A DNA stretch of 64,000 nt from Bacteroidota bacterium (GCA_023251455.1 JAHEYT010000021.1:57968-121967), one strand, 5' to 3'. Positions 1 through 9,032 are shown, numbered from the stretch's first letter. The notes: generated by a model not told the origin, from the sequence alone. Numbers and translations are program-made.

Positions 1-626
1 GGGTTGAATATGCCCACCGTATTCAGGAAAATGTGGAAGTAGGAAGCTACTTTATGTACCGCTATGCAGGTGTAAGCGAAGGAAGATTCCAGATATACAA
101 CAAAGACAACAATGTGATTTTCTCCGATGAAGGTTCGGTTGATGACCGCGTTTATCAGAAAAGTTATATCCCTACACTTATTGCAGGCTGGTCGCATAAC
201 CTCAGCTATAAAAAATGGGATTTCAATATGACTCTCACGAGCTGGATCGATTATGACATCTATAATGCCATTGAACTGGAATATGGTTTGAGAAACGTGG
301 TTCAGGGCAACATGCTTTATGACGCTACCAACAAAAACGGACATATCACCGGACGCCCTTCGCCAAGCGACTATTTCCTTTACGATGCCACTTTCGTCAA
401 AATTCAGAACCTTTCGCTGGGATACACCCTGCCAATGAAGAAATATACAAACCTCATGGAAAATATCAGGTTCTATTTTACCGGGAACAACCTCTATACT
501 TTCACCAAGTATCCAGGCCTGAATCCTGAAATTGATATTACCGGGTGGGACGCAGGTATTGAGAGGAAAGGCGACATCTACCCTCAGACCCGTACTTTTA
601 CGTTCGGTGCTCAGTTTAATTTCTAA
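1..626 (+). CDS. SusC/RagA-family TonB-dependent outer-membrane receptor, C-terminal part (5' end outside window)
   Basis: The open frame is already running at base 3, so only about the last 207 residues are present. What remains is alternating aromatic/polar β-strand sequence typical of the end of a 22-stranded TonB-dependent barrel, and the protein ends in FGAQFNF with a terminal Phe, as outer-membrane barrels usually do. A SusD gene follows after 26 bp, which is the normal order of a Bacteroidota SusC-SusD glycan uptake pair. In such pairs SusC is the TonB-powered channel and SusD the surface lid. The substrate cannot be told from this fragment. Confidence 0.93.
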   Translation, partial: VEYAHRIQENVEVGSYFMYRYAGVSEGRFQIYNKDNNVIFSDEGSVDDRVYQKSYIPTLIAGWSHNLSYKKWDFNMTLTSWIDYDIYNAIELEYGLRNVVQGNMLYDATNKNGHITGRPSPSDYFLYDATFVKIQNLSLGYTLPMKKYTNLMENIRFYFTGNNLYTFTKYPGLNPEIDITGWDAGIERKGDIYPQTRTFTFGAQFNF

Positions 627-652
627 TCCTAAATCAATTAAAAAGTACGAAG

Positions 653-2398
653 ATGAAAATATATAAGTTTATAACAGCCACCGTTGCTGTTATCACGTTA
701 TCCGTATCTTTCCAGTCGTGTTCGGTTGAACCAGAGTACTACTCACAATCGGTACCCGAATTATTTTTCGACACCCAACCAAAAGTCTATCAGCGTATGG
801 GGCGTGCTTTTACCCACTGGGCATGGTGTATGGCCGATGGGCAAGCCCATTCAAACTTTATTCGCCTTCAGGAATTCACAACCGACGAGATGCTGGTACC
901 TTCACGTTATAACGACTGGTACGATGGCGGCGCTTACCTGAGAGGCTACAATCACGATTTCACACCTACAACTCCCGGCGTGTACGATGCATGGCGCGCC
1001 TTTTCAATGGGTGTTGCACAGGCATGGAGCGCAAAGGACGACATCGACCAGTATGTCGATTTCAATAAACTGGGTTTCCCCGAAGGCAGCCGCGATGCCG
1101 TGCTGATGCAGCTCCAAACATTGTCGGCCTTCTTTTACTGGTTTGGCCTCGACATGTTCGGCGGTGTACCGCTTTACACCTCCACACAAGGCGATATTCA
1201 ACCACGTGCCACCGATGTTGAGACATTCAACTTTATCGACAAACTGCTTACAGAGGCAATACCTAAGCTGCCGAAGAAAGCAACACTAGGCGCCCAGGAA
1301 ACCGGTGCCATCAATCAGGCAGCAGCCGCCATGTTGCAGGCAAGGCTTTACTTTAACGCACAAGCATACATCAAGAAAGACATGTATGCCCAATGTGCTG
1401 CCATTTGCCAAGATATTATCGACGGAAAATACGGCGCCTATAAACTTGAGAACGATTGGACAAATATTTTTGGCTTCAACAACGATCGCTCTACTGAAAT
1501 TATTTGGTCGGTACCAAGCCAGTACGCTGTAAGCGAACGTAGCGTTGGTCCACATTCAAACCACTACGGAATGGGAGAATATTGGGATAATGGAACAATC
1601 GGCAGCCGCAACAATGGTTACTGCCTTGTTCCTTCGCTCGACAAAAACGGAAAATCGTACTTAACCGGCAGCACAAATGCCAGAGAAGGACAAACTTATC
1701 GTCTGGGCAGCCCTTTTGCCAAATTCAATAATCAGGATGTGCGCAAACAATTAGCTGCTTACGAAGGCAATGGAAAATTTAGAGGTATGTTCTACTTTGG
1801 TAAAATGGTTAACCCAGTGAACGGCAAAGTGTGCCACGGAGGTAACCGTCAGTTTAAGCCAACCGATACCTTGTTAATTGTTGATCAGATAGCTCGTATC
1901 ATTCCAATGCAAGGCTCCGAAACCGATCATGGCAAAGAAGGAGCACGCTGGGGTGAAGAAAATTCGGGTGTTCGTTTGGCCAAGTTTTCGCCTACTCCAT
2001 GGGCCAGTAATCAAACTTTAAGGGGTAATCCAGATATCCCGGTTTTCCGTTTGGCTGAAGCATACTACATGCTGGCCGAATGCAAACTGCGTGCGAACGA
2101 CAAAGCTGGTGCGGCTAAATTGATCAGCGATGTGCGCAAACGTTACTTTAAAACCACTGATCCAGATCCTGTAACAGCAGCAAATCTGGACGAATGGAGA
2201 ATGTTGGACGAATGGATGATTGAATTTATTGGTGAAGGTCGCCGCCGTACCGATTTGGTTCGCTGGAACAAATACACTACTCAATCGTGGTGGGATCATC
2301 CTGCCGACGGAGAAAGCAAATCATATCAAAACCGTTTCCCAATTCCTGAGCAGGCAATAGCCAGCAACCAGTTGATTGAACAAAACCCTGGATATTAA
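653..2398 (+). CDS. SusD/RagB-family nutrient-binding outer-membrane lipoprotein
   Basis: This 581-residue protein has a lipoprotein signal peptide with the lipobox FQSC, placing the lipidated Cys at residue 23. The N-terminal half (about 90-290) has the helical, TPR-like SusD character, and the C-terminal region carries the usual RLAEAYYMLAEC and DEWMIEFIGEGRRRTDLVRW segments of RagB/SusD proteins. It is expected to sit on the cell surface as a lid on the SusC channel directly upstream and to bind the incoming oligosaccharide. The pair is probably co-transcribed and ends at the hairpin terminator at 2478. The ligand is unknown. Confidence 0.95.
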   Translation: MKIYKFITATVAVITLSVSFQSCSVEPEYYSQSVPELFFDTQPKVYQRMGRAFTHWAWCMADGQAHSNFIRLQEFTTDEMLVPSRYNDWYDGGAYLRGYNHDFTPTTPGVYDAWRAFSMGVAQAWSAKDDIDQYVDFNKLGFPEGSRDAVLMQLQTLSAFFYWFGLDMFGGVPLYTSTQGDIQPRATDVETFNFIDKLLTEAIPKLPKKATLGAQETGAINQAAAAMLQARLYFNAQAYIKKDMYAQCAAICQDIIDGKYGAYKLENDWTNIFGFNNDRSTEIIWSVPSQYAVSERSVGPHSNHYGMGEYWDNGTIGSRNNGYCLVPSLDKNGKSYLTGSTNAREGQTYRLGSPFAKFNNQDVRKQLAAYEGNGKFRGMFYFGKMVNPVNGKVCHGGNRQFKPTDTLLIVDQIARIIPMQGSETDHGKEGARWGEENSGVRLAKFSPTPWASNQTLRGNPDIPVFRLAEAYYMLAECKLRANDKAGAAKLISDVRKRYFKTTDPDPVTAANLDEWRMLDEWMIEFIGEGRRRTDLVRWNKYTTQSWWDHPADGESKSYQNRFPIPEQAIASNQLIEQNPGY

Positions 2399-2477
2399 TA
2401 AATAATGGGTGCAAGGAACGATCTATGATGAAAAACAATCTTTAGGCAGTTTTTATCAGGATAATCCTATTTTGTTG

Positions 2478-2519
2478 AAAGTCTATAGTTATCAAACAGG
2501 TAACTATAGACTTTTTTTT
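2478..2519 (+). terminator. Rho-independent terminator after the susC-susD pair
   Basis: Perfect 14-bp arms (AAAGTCTATAGTTA at 2478 and its complement ending at 2514) enclose a 9-nt loop and run into a T tract. It separates susD from the esterase gene that begins at 2634. Confidence 0.85.
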
Positions 2520-2633
2520 ATTGCATAAATACCACAAAAACTCCGCCAGCACGATACAGCACAGCCATCTGTTTTTTATTACATTTGTTACCACTTAACT
2601 GTACTCCTGCTTGAAGGACTAAACCAATCACCT

Positions 2634-5210
2634 ATGAAACATGCCTTATTCTTCTTGGCGTTTTCGTTACTGATAGCGACATGCATTGCCCAACCCATCG
2701 ACCCGTCAAAATACACAGCCCCGGTAAAAGTCGCCTGCATTGGCAACAGCATCACGTATGGCTCCGGAATTGATGACCGTCCCCGCGATTCATATCCTTC
2801 GCAACTGGCCCGAATGTTGGGCAAAAAGTGGGAAGTCCGCAACTTTGGCGTGGGTGGCCGCACACTCCTGAAAAAAGGAGATTATCCATTTTGGAACGAA
2901 GAAGCTTATGCTCAGGCCAAAGCATTTTTGCCCGATGTGGTCGTTATTAAACTCGGAACCAACGACACCAAACCACAAAACTGGAAATACTCCGGAGAAT
3001 TCCTGGCCGATTACCGCGCAATGGTGAAAGAGTTGAAAGCGCTTTCGTCGCATCCCAAAATCTACCTGTGCAAACCAGTTCCCGCCTATAGTAACCGTTG
3101 GGGAATCAACGACTCCATTATTGTTCATGGCGTAATTCCTGCTGTTGAGAAGCTTGCCAAAGAAGAAAATCTGCCAGTCATCGATTTATACTCAGCTCTC
3201 TCCGGAAAAGCATCACTTTTTCCTGACCAGATTCACCCGAATGCTGAAGGTGCCGGACTGATGGCCAAAGCCATTTTAAAAGCATTGACTGATAAAAACG
3301 GCAATTTAGTTTCAGCCCAATATCCGGGTAAAAAGTCAGAGTGGCACGGATTTACACGATATGATTTCCAGCTCGACCGGCGCGATTGTCGCATTATTGT
3401 TCCGGAGAAATCTGCTCCCGGCAAACCATGGATTTGGCGCGCCCGTTTTCCTGATTGGCATTACCAGATGGACAGTATCCTGATCCGCAAAGGATTTCAC
3501 GTGGTTTACATCGATACCGATTATCTGTTTGGTTCGCCCAAATGCGTTGAAATTTGGGAAAACTTCTATAAATATCTGACCTCGCAATATGGCCTGAACA
3601 ACAAGGTTGCCCTTGAAGGCGTCAGCCGTGGTGGATTGTATGTGTACAATTTCACAAAGAAATATCCGGAGCAGGTGAGCTGCATTTATGCCGAAGCGCC
3701 AGTTTGTGATTTTAAAAGCTGGCCGGGAGGTAAAGGTGTTAGCAAAGGCGATCCGGAATCATGGAAATCAGTAATGACTGCCTACAACTTCACAACCGAA
3801 AAAGAAGCATTGGAATATGCCGATAATCCGATGGATAACCTGGAGAAAATGGCTGCGGCCAAAGTTCCTGTTTTTCATTCCATTGGATTGAACGACAGTA
3901 TTGTTCCTCCGGAAGAAAATACCTATAAACTGATCAACAAATACATCCGGCTGGGTGGATCGGCCACCATTTACTCCAACACTGCCGGAAAACAAAGTTT
4001 GCAAGGACATCATTTCCCGATTGACAATCTGAAAGCCGGAGTCGATTTTATCCGGAATAGCTATCCGGAAGTCAATCCAAAGCTTGACAGTAAGAATTAC
4101 CAAACGATCCGAAGCAAATTGCACAATGCCCAAATGGTTTTCGAACGCGAAAAGAAAGGGCGCGTAGCTTTCCTTGGTGGCTCTATTACAGCTAACGGCG
4201 GTTGGCGCGACAGCATTTGCACCTATCTGCAAAAACGTTTCCCTGACACCAAATTCGATTTTATTGCCGCCGGAATACCTTCTTTCGGCAGCACCCCTGG
4301 AGCATTCCGTTTCGAACGCGATGTGCTCAAAAACGGGAATGTTGACCTGCTTTTTGAAGAAGCTGCTGTAAACGACCGGGTAAATGGATTTGGACCTGAA
4401 ACGCAGATTCTGGGAATGGAAGGAATTGTCCGTCATGCACGCGAATCAAATCCGGTGATGGATATCGTGATGATGCACTTTGTCGATCCGGAGAAAATGA
4501 CTGAATACCGCAAAGGAATTACTCCACCCGAAATTCAAAACCATGAAAAGGTGGCTGCCCATTACCAGATTTCAACCATCAATCTGGCCAAAGAAGTAAC
4601 CGAAAGAATTGATAACGGAGAGTTTACCTGGGAAAATGATTTTAAGAACCTCCACCCATCGCCATTTGGACAGCAAATTTATTACCAGTCGATGAAATCG
4701 TTTCTGGATGAATGCTGGAGCGGTTTTGTGGCCGACGATGATAAGCTGAAAGCCTATCCACTTCCGGCAAAACTGGCGGAGGCCTGTTACAATCGGGGAG
4801 TTTTAATTCCAGCCATTGAAACGCATCTTGCAAAAGGTTGGAACGCTGATCTGAATTGGATTCCGACTGACAAAACCGGAACCCGTGCTGATTTTACAAA
4901 TGTCCCAATGCTGATTGCCGAAACTCCAGGCGGAACGCTAAAGTTCGACTTTGAAGGAAACGCGATTGGAATTGCTGTTGCTTCGGGTTTGGACGCCGGA
5001 ATCATTGAATACCGCATCGACAAAGGCGATTGGCAAAAACAGGATATATTTACCCAATGGAGTTCGTCGCTGCATCTCCCCTGGTTTTACACACTGGGAT
5101 ACGGATTAAATGAAGGAAGTCATCGTCTGGAAATCCGGATTTTGCCTGAGAAAAACATTCAAAGCAAAGGAACTGCCTGCCGAATCAGGTATTTTTATGT
5201 GAATAAATAG
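2634..5210 (+). CDS. secreted three-domain esterase: SGNH - α/β hydrolase - SGNH
   Basis: This 858-residue protein has a signal peptide ending near Gln20. Residues about 32-220 form an SGNH/GDSL hydrolase: GNSIT (Ser39), GTND (108-111) and DQIHPN (Asp198, His201). Residues about 235-475 look like an α/β hydrolase: EGVSRGG puts the nucleophile at Ser331, with a candidate Asp421 and His459/460. Residues about 505-690 form a second SGNH domain: GGSIT (Ser517), VND (579-581) and LHP (His674). A β-rich tail of roughly 150 residues follows. Enzymes of this type commonly deacylate plant or algal polysaccharides, which fits a place next to susC-susD, but the substrate is inference. A terminator separates it from susD, so it probably has its own promoter. 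Confidence 0.88.
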   Translation: MKHALFFLAFSLLIATCIAQPIDPSKYTAPVKVACIGNSITYGSGIDDRPRDSYPSQLARMLGKKWEVRNFGVGGRTLLKKGDYPFWNEEAYAQAKAFLPDVVVIKLGTNDTKPQNWKYSGEFLADYRAMVKELKALSSHPKIYLCKPVPAYSNRWGINDSIIVHGVIPAVEKLAKEENLPVIDLYSALSGKASLFPDQIHPNAEGAGLMAKAILKALTDKNGNLVSAQYPGKKSEWHGFTRYDFQLDRRDCRIIVPEKSAPGKPWIWRARFPDWHYQMDSILIRKGFHVVYIDTDYLFGSPKCVEIWENFYKYLTSQYGLNNKVALEGVSRGGLYVYNFTKKYPEQVSCIYAEAPVCDFKSWPGGKGVSKGDPESWKSVMTAYNFTTEKEALEYADNPMDNLEKMAAAKVPVFHSIGLNDSIVPPEENTYKLINKYIRLGGSATIYSNTAGKQSLQGHHFPIDNLKAGVDFIRNSYPEVNPKLDSKNYQTIRSKLHNAQMVFEREKKGRVAFLGGSITANGGWRDSICTYLQKRFPDTKFDFIAAGIPSFGSTPGAFRFERDVLKNGNVDLLFEEAAVNDRVNGFGPETQILGMEGIVRHARESNPVMDIVMMHFVDPEKMTEYRKGITPPEIQNHEKVAAHYQISTINLAKEVTERIDNGEFTWENDFKNLHPSPFGQQIYYQSMKSFLDECWSGFVADDDKLKAYPLPAKLAEACYNRGVLIPAIETHLAKGWNADLNWIPTDKTGTRADFTNVPMLIAETPGGTLKFDFEGNAIGIAVASGLDAGIIEYRIDKGDWQKQDIFTQWSSSLHLPWFYTLGYGLNEGSHRLEIRILPEKNIQSKGTACRIRYFYVNK

Positions 5211-5220
5211 ATGGTATTGG

Positions 5221-5248
5221 GTAGAGACGCATTGCAATGCGTCTCTAC
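5221..5248. repeat. 28-bp perfect palindrome
   Basis: The arms GTAGAGACGCATTG and CAATGCGTCTCTAC meet with no spacer. It lies between the convergent esterase and isochorismatase-fold genes. No T tract follows on either strand, so it looks more like a dispersed intergenic palindrome than a canonical terminator. Confidence 0.7.
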
Positions 5249-5259
5249 GGTATCAATTA

Positions 5260-5802
5260 TTATTTCACCAGTTTCGAAATCTCTTTAAATCCGGGAGCTC
5301 CGGCACTGCGGGTCAATTCAAAAAGAATGGATTCGAATGAAGTCATCATGATTCCTTCATAGCGAAAACGTTCGGCAGCCAAATCAACATTATCGAACGA
5401 GCGCGACGAAACGCAATCGAATACCACTACCGGATTATAACCGGCTTCTTTCAAATCGATAGCTGTTTGTAACACACAAACATGCGACTCAATTCCGCAA
5501 ATAATTACGTTTTTAGCTCCGGAAAGGGCAAGTTTCTCAGCAAATGCCGGTTCGTCCAAACAACTGAAATCCTTCTTTTCGATGTACTGAAAATCGTTGA
5601 TCACCGATTTGATTTCGTCGATGGTTTCGCCCAAGCCTTTGGTGTATTGTTGGGTTACCAATAATGGCAGACCCAAAACCTGCAATCCCTGAATCAGCTT
5701 GCTGCAATTTTCAACAAACTGTTCGTTTTCTTCCATCACCGGAACCAATCGTTCCTGAATATCAATCACCAATCCAATGGAATTTTGTCTTAAAATGCGC
5801 AT
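5260..5802 (-). CDS. isochorismatase-family cysteine hydrolase
   Basis: This 180-residue single-domain protein matches the isochorismatase/nicotinamidase-like fold. The catalytic triad can be placed at Asp14 (VIDIQ), Lys77 (EKKDFS) and Cys109 (GIESHVCV), and the conserved cis-peptide region precedes the Cys. The short length and absence of metal-site residues of true nicotinamidases point to the YcaC-like hydrolase group, whose natural substrates are mostly unknown. It is cytoplasmic, with no signal peptide. The upstream SIS gene is on the same strand but 102 bp away across repeat DNA, so co-transcription is uncertain. Confidence 0.88.
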   Translation of the reverse strand: MRILRQNSIGLVIDIQERLVPVMEENEQFVENCSKLIQGLQVLGLPLLVTQQYTKGLGETIDEIKSVINDFQYIEKKDFSCLDEPAFAEKLALSGAKNVIICGIESHVCVLQTAIDLKEAGYNPVVVFDCVSSRSFDNVDLAAERFRYEGIMMTSFESILFELTRSAGAPGFKEISKLVK

Positions 5803-5810
5803 AGTAAAGC

Positions 5811-5842
5811 CTCCCCTAAATCCCCTCCGAAAGAGGGGACTT
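5811..5842. repeat. dispersed intergenic repeat with CCCCTC/GAGGGG hairpin
   Basis: A purine/pyrimidine-skewed stretch whose core CCCCTC-CGAAA-GAGGGG forms a 6-bp stem. It resembles the short C-rich palindromic repeats scattered between genes in many Bacteroidota. A related hairpin element lies at 5908-5946. Confidence 0.55.
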
Positions 5843-5904
5843 TAAAATCGTTTTGAACAATATTTATCCTTAATAATTTGAAATACAAATAACCGAAGCG
5901 GTTT

Positions 5905-6540
5905 TTACTCCCTCTCCTTTGGAGAGGGCTGGGCAGAGGCTTTCGCCTGCTTGCGTGATTTGTCGCCCAGATAGCCACCATGATGGCGTTTGGCGTACTC
6001 TTCGTTATTGAAGCCGATCCGTTTCATCATCATCACCACCAAAACATCGCCAATCACAGTCATTACGGTGGTAGAAGTGCTTGGAGTCAACCCCAGAATG
6101 CAAACCTCTTTCGGATTGCCGGTTTCCAGGCAAACATCAGCCATTTGAGCAAGCTGCGATTCTTTATTGCTTGTGATTACAATCAGCGGTAATCCGGGAT
6201 GAAGATTCTCTGCAAGATCAACAAGTTCCAGTATTTCGCGTGTTTTTCCGGAGTTGGAAATAAGCAAAAGTACATCATTGGGCTGAACTACTCCCAAATC
6301 GCCATGTTGTGCATCGCTCGGATGCAAAAACACTGCAGGCGTGCCAGTCGAACTGAATGTTGTCGCAATATTTAAGGCAATTTGCCCGGCTTTTCCCATT
6401 CCGGAAGCAACGAGTTTGCCTTTTAACTGATGTACCCGTTCTTCAATGATGTTGATTGCCTTTTCGTACGCCGCGGTTACCGGAATATTTTGAATCGCTT
6501 CGGCTTCCTGCCGCAAAACCTGATTTATATCTTCGAGCAT
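5905..6540 (-). CDS. SIS-domain sugar isomerase, KpsF/GutQ (arabinose-5-phosphate isomerase) type without CBS domains
   Basis: The 211 residues cover one SIS domain: ASGMGKAGQIA, FLHPSDAQHGDLG and LISNSGKTREI are the phosphosugar-binding signatures shared with KdsD/KpsF/GutQ, and LTPSTSTTVMTVIGDVL matches the KdsD C-terminal SIS helix. Full KdsD-type enzymes are about 320 residues and carry two CBS domains, which are absent here. The likely reaction is interconversion of a ketose and aldose phosphate, for example ribulose-5-P and arabinose-5-P, but the exact substrate is not shown by sequence. The last 15 or so residues are encoded by an intergenic repeat hairpin at 5908-5946. Confidence 0.85.
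   Translation of the reverse strand: MLEDINQVLRQEAEAIQNIPVTAAYEKAINIIEERVHQLKGKLVASGMGKAGQIALNIATTFSSTGTPAVFLHPSDAQHGDLGVVQPNDVLLLISNSGKTREILELVDLAENLHPGLPLIVITSNKESQLAQMADVCLETGNPKEVCILGLTPSTSTTVMTVIGDVLVVMMMKRIGFNNEEYAKRHHGGYLGDKSRKQAKASAQPSPKERE
5908..5946. repeat. CCCTCTCC/GGAGAGGG hairpin repeat overlapping the SIS gene 3' end
   Basis: CCCTCTCC-TTT-GGAGAGGG forms a perfect 8-bp stem, followed by GCTGGGCAGAGGC. On the minus strand it is translated as the terminal residues of the SIS protein before the stop at 5905-5907, so the repeat seems to have replaced or extended the original gene end. Confidence 0.6.
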
Positions 6541-6892
6541 GTGGTTTATTTTATAAGCTGCAAAAATAGGCTAAAAAAGTTTAATCAGGCTCAAACACTC
6601 ATCCATTTTAAACGAATTGGAATAGTCTGAAATCAGAATTACTGAAATTTAACTTTCTTTTTTTTGTTTCAGTAGAAATTTCAAAAACCAAACCGTAATT
6701 AAAATGTTGATATGTTTTAAAAATGCAGAAAAGATCATTCTGATTGATCTAATTATGCAGATATTTAAATGCTGATAGATTTTAAGTGATATTGAAATTA
6801 TTCCGGTTATTCAATCGGCAGTTCAGACCCTAAAACCTGAATGTTGTATAATAACCAATAAAAAGTCATACTAACCAATAATTTTTGTTGAA
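6541..6892. promoter_or_regulatory. 352-bp AT-rich divergent intergenic region between the SIS gene and sucC
   Basis: No gene or stable hairpin was found. Just upstream of sucC the 9-mer TAACCAATA occurs twice on the same strand (6852-6860 and 6872-6880), spaced exactly 20 bp start to start, i.e. about two helical turns. That spacing would suit a regulator binding one face of the DNA, but no regulator can be named. No good match to the -33/-7 consensus was found, and sucC has no visible Shine-Dalgarno sequence. Confidence 0.4.
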
Positions 6893-8026
6893 ATGAAGAT
6901 TCACGAATATCAAGCCAGACAAATTTTCAGGGATTATGGCATTCCTGTACCCGACAGTGTTTTGTGTTATACCGTCAGCGAAGTCGAAAAAGCGGCTCGT
7001 GACATGAACCGTATGGTGGTTGTTAAAGCTCAGGTTTTAGTTGGTGGACGTGGTAAAGCCGGTGGTGTGAAATTAGCGCGTACGGTTGAAGATGCAGTGG
7101 CCGCAGGAAAACAAATTCTTGGCATGGATATCAAAGGCTTCAAAGTTGAAAAAGTTTTGGTTGCTGATGCGGTTAACATTTCAAAAGAGTTTTATGTCGG
7201 ACTCATCAACGACCGCAACACCAAAAGTATTACACTGATGGCGAGTGCCGAAGGTGGTGTTGAGATTGAAGAAGTTGCCAAAGAGACACCTGAAAAAATC
7301 ATTAAATTTTCGATTAATCCATTGACCGGTCTTTTAGATTACCAGGCTCGGAATGTGGCTCTGCAATTATTTGGAGACATTAAGCTGGCCAATAAAGCAG
7401 CTTCAATTCTCACCAAACTGTACAAATTGTATATCGAAACCGATGCTACTCTGGCCGAAATAAATCCACTGGTTCTGACTCCGGAAAATGAAGTTTTGGC
7501 TATTGATGGCAAAATGAATTTTGACGATAATGCACTTTTCCGTCAACCTAAGATACTGGCCATGCGTGAGCCCGATGAGGAAGAGATTCAGGAAATTGCT
7601 GCTCACGAGAAAGGCTTATCGTACATCAAACTTGATGGCAACATCGGTTGTATGGTAAATGGTGCCGGATTGGCTATGGCAACCATGGACATGATTAAAT
7701 TGTATGGCGGTTCACCGGCTAACTTTTTGGATATCGGCGGAAGCTCGAACCCTCAGAAAGTGATTGATGCCATGAATATCCTACTTGGCGATAAAAATGT
7801 GAAGGCCGTAATGATCAATATTTTTGGAGGAATCACACGTTGCGACGATGTTGCCAAAGGCCTCATTAAAGCGCTCGAAGTCCTGATGACTGACATCCCA
7901 ATTGTAGTTCGTTTATCGGGAACCAATGCTGCCGAAGGTCTGGCCCTTCTGAAAGAGACCGGATTACCAACCGTAAGTTCGATGAGCGAAGCTGCCCAAA
8001 AAGCAATTGAACTTAGCAAACGATAA
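6893..8026 (+). CDS. sucC: succinyl-CoA synthetase (ADP-forming) β subunit
   Basis: This 377-residue protein matches SucC over its whole length (usual size about 388). It starts with the family hallmark MKIHEYQA, followed by the ATP-grasp domain (VVKAQVLVGGRGKAGGVKLA at about 42-61) and the C-terminal CoA-ligase-like domain (LDIGGSSNPQKV, INIFGGITRCDDVAKG). With SucD it interconverts succinyl-CoA and succinate with ATP formation in the TCA cycle. sucD follows after 97 bp that hold a strong palindrome, so the two are likely one transcript with possible processing or partial termination between them. Confidence 0.97.
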   Translation: MKIHEYQARQIFRDYGIPVPDSVLCYTVSEVEKAARDMNRMVVVKAQVLVGGRGKAGGVKLARTVEDAVAAGKQILGMDIKGFKVEKVLVADAVNISKEFYVGLINDRNTKSITLMASAEGGVEIEEVAKETPEKIIKFSINPLTGLLDYQARNVALQLFGDIKLANKAASILTKLYKLYIETDATLAEINPLVLTPENEVLAIDGKMNFDDNALFRQPKILAMREPDEEEIQEIAAHEKGLSYIKLDGNIGCMVNGAGLAMATMDMIKLYGGSPANFLDIGGSSNPQKVIDAMNILLGDKNVKAVMINIFGGITRCDDVAKGLIKALEVLMTDIPIVVRLSGTNAAEGLALLKETGLPTVSSMSEAAQKAIELSKR

Positions 8027-8035
8027 AAGCTGTTT

Positions 8036-8068
8036 ATTGAGCGGGTGACTTAAAGTCACCCGCTCAAT
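8036..8068. repeat. 33-bp palindrome between sucC and sucD
   Basis: Perfect 16-nt arms (ATTGAGCGGGTGACTT and its complement) flank a single central A. No T tract follows, so it is not a classic terminator. It could be a dispersed repeat or an intercistronic RNA stem that shapes relative sucC and sucD expression. Confidence 0.75.
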
Positions 8069-8123
8069 ATCATCTAATTTCACAACCAAAAATCATAACT
8101 ATAATTCATAAATTATAATTCCA

Positions 8124-9002
8124 ATGAGCATTTTAGTCAATAAAGATACCAAACTGGTTGTTCAGGGAATAACCGGACGTGACGGGAAATTCCATACCGG
8201 CCTGATGAATAAATACGGTACCAATATCGTTGCCGGAGTTTCGCCAGGTAAAGAAGGCGAAACCGTTGAAGGAGTGCCGGTTTTTAACTCTGTGGAAAAT
8301 GCCGTAAAAGCTACCGGAGCAAATACTTCTATCATTTTTGTTCCTGCGGCTTATGCTGCCGATGCCATTCTGGAAGCTTCTGAAGCTGGAATCGCACTGG
8401 TCATTGCCATTAGCGAGGGTGTTCCGGTTCAGGATATGATTCGGGTAACTCCAATCCTGAAACAAAATGGCACGCAATTAATTGGGCCAAATTGCCCCGG
8501 ATTAATTACTCCCGGACAATCGCTGGTAGGAATTTTACCTGCCATGATTTTTAAGGAAGGAAATATCGGGTTCATTTCGCGCAGCGGAACCCTGACCTAC
8601 GAAGTTGTAAACCTGCTGACATTGAACGATTTCGGACAGACGACCTGCGTTGGAATCGGCGGCGACCCTGTTGCCGGATTATATTTTATCGATTTGCTTC
8701 AAATGTTTGAAAACGATCCGGACACCATTGCCGTTGTTTTGATTGGCGAAATTGGTGGTGATGCCGAAGAGCAGGCCGCGCAGTTTATTGCCGAGAAAAT
8801 GACTAAACCGGTAGTGGCCTTCATTGCAGGACAAACAGCACCTCCGGGAAAACGAATGGGTCATGCCGGCGCCATTATTTCGAGTGGAGCCGGAACAGCT
8901 GAAGAAAAAATTGCAGCCTTTAACCGTGCCGGAGTACCGGTTGCGAAAGAACCTGCCGAAATTCCTGAATTATTGCGGAAGAAATTGGCAGGAAAGATTT
9001 AG
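8124..9002 (+). CDS. sucD: succinyl-CoA synthetase α subunit
   Basis: This 292-residue protein matches SucD throughout. The N-terminal CoA-binding Rossmann domain shows [14 protein letters not shown] (12-25) and the ligase domain carries GPNCPG (121-126) and the phosphorylated active-site His in MGHAGAI at residue 247, equivalent to His246 of the E. coli enzyme. It forms the catalytic complex with SucC encoded just upstream. The hairpin terminator at 9097 lies beyond its stop codon. Confidence 0.97.
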   Translation: MSILVNKDTKLVVQGITGRDGKFHTGLMNKYGTNIVAGVSPGKEGETVEGVPVFNSVENAVKATGANTSIIFVPAAYAADAILEASEAGIALVIAISEGVPVQDMIRVTPILKQNGTQLIGPNCPGLITPGQSLVGILPAMIFKEGNIGFISRSGTLTYEVVNLLTLNDFGQTTCVGIGGDPVAGLYFIDLLQMFENDPDTIAVVLIGEIGGDAEEQAAQFIAEKMTKPVVAFIAGQTAPPGKRMGHAGAIISSGAGTAEEKIAAFNRAGVPVAKEPAEIPELLRKKLAGKI

Positions 9003-9032
9003 TGATCAGTCGCAGTAGACAGTATTGATGTT

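Noticed and set aside
3768..4436. 222-codon minus-strand open frame inside the three-domain esterase
   Set aside because: It is antisense to strong catalytic motifs on the plus strand and has no recognisable protein features.
1..5210. A complete polysaccharide-utilisation locus
   Set aside because: Only SusC (partial), SusD and one esterase are visible; GH42, GH2 and GH76-like genes are 16-33 kb away and separated by housekeeping genes.
5260..5802. True nicotinamidase (pncA)
   Set aside because: The metal-binding Asp-x-His pattern of nicotinamidases was not seen; only the general Asp-Lys-Cys triad is present.
6541..6892. Riboswitch or RNA gene in the long region before sucC
   Set aside because: No conserved riboswitch pattern or stable stem could be found by eye.
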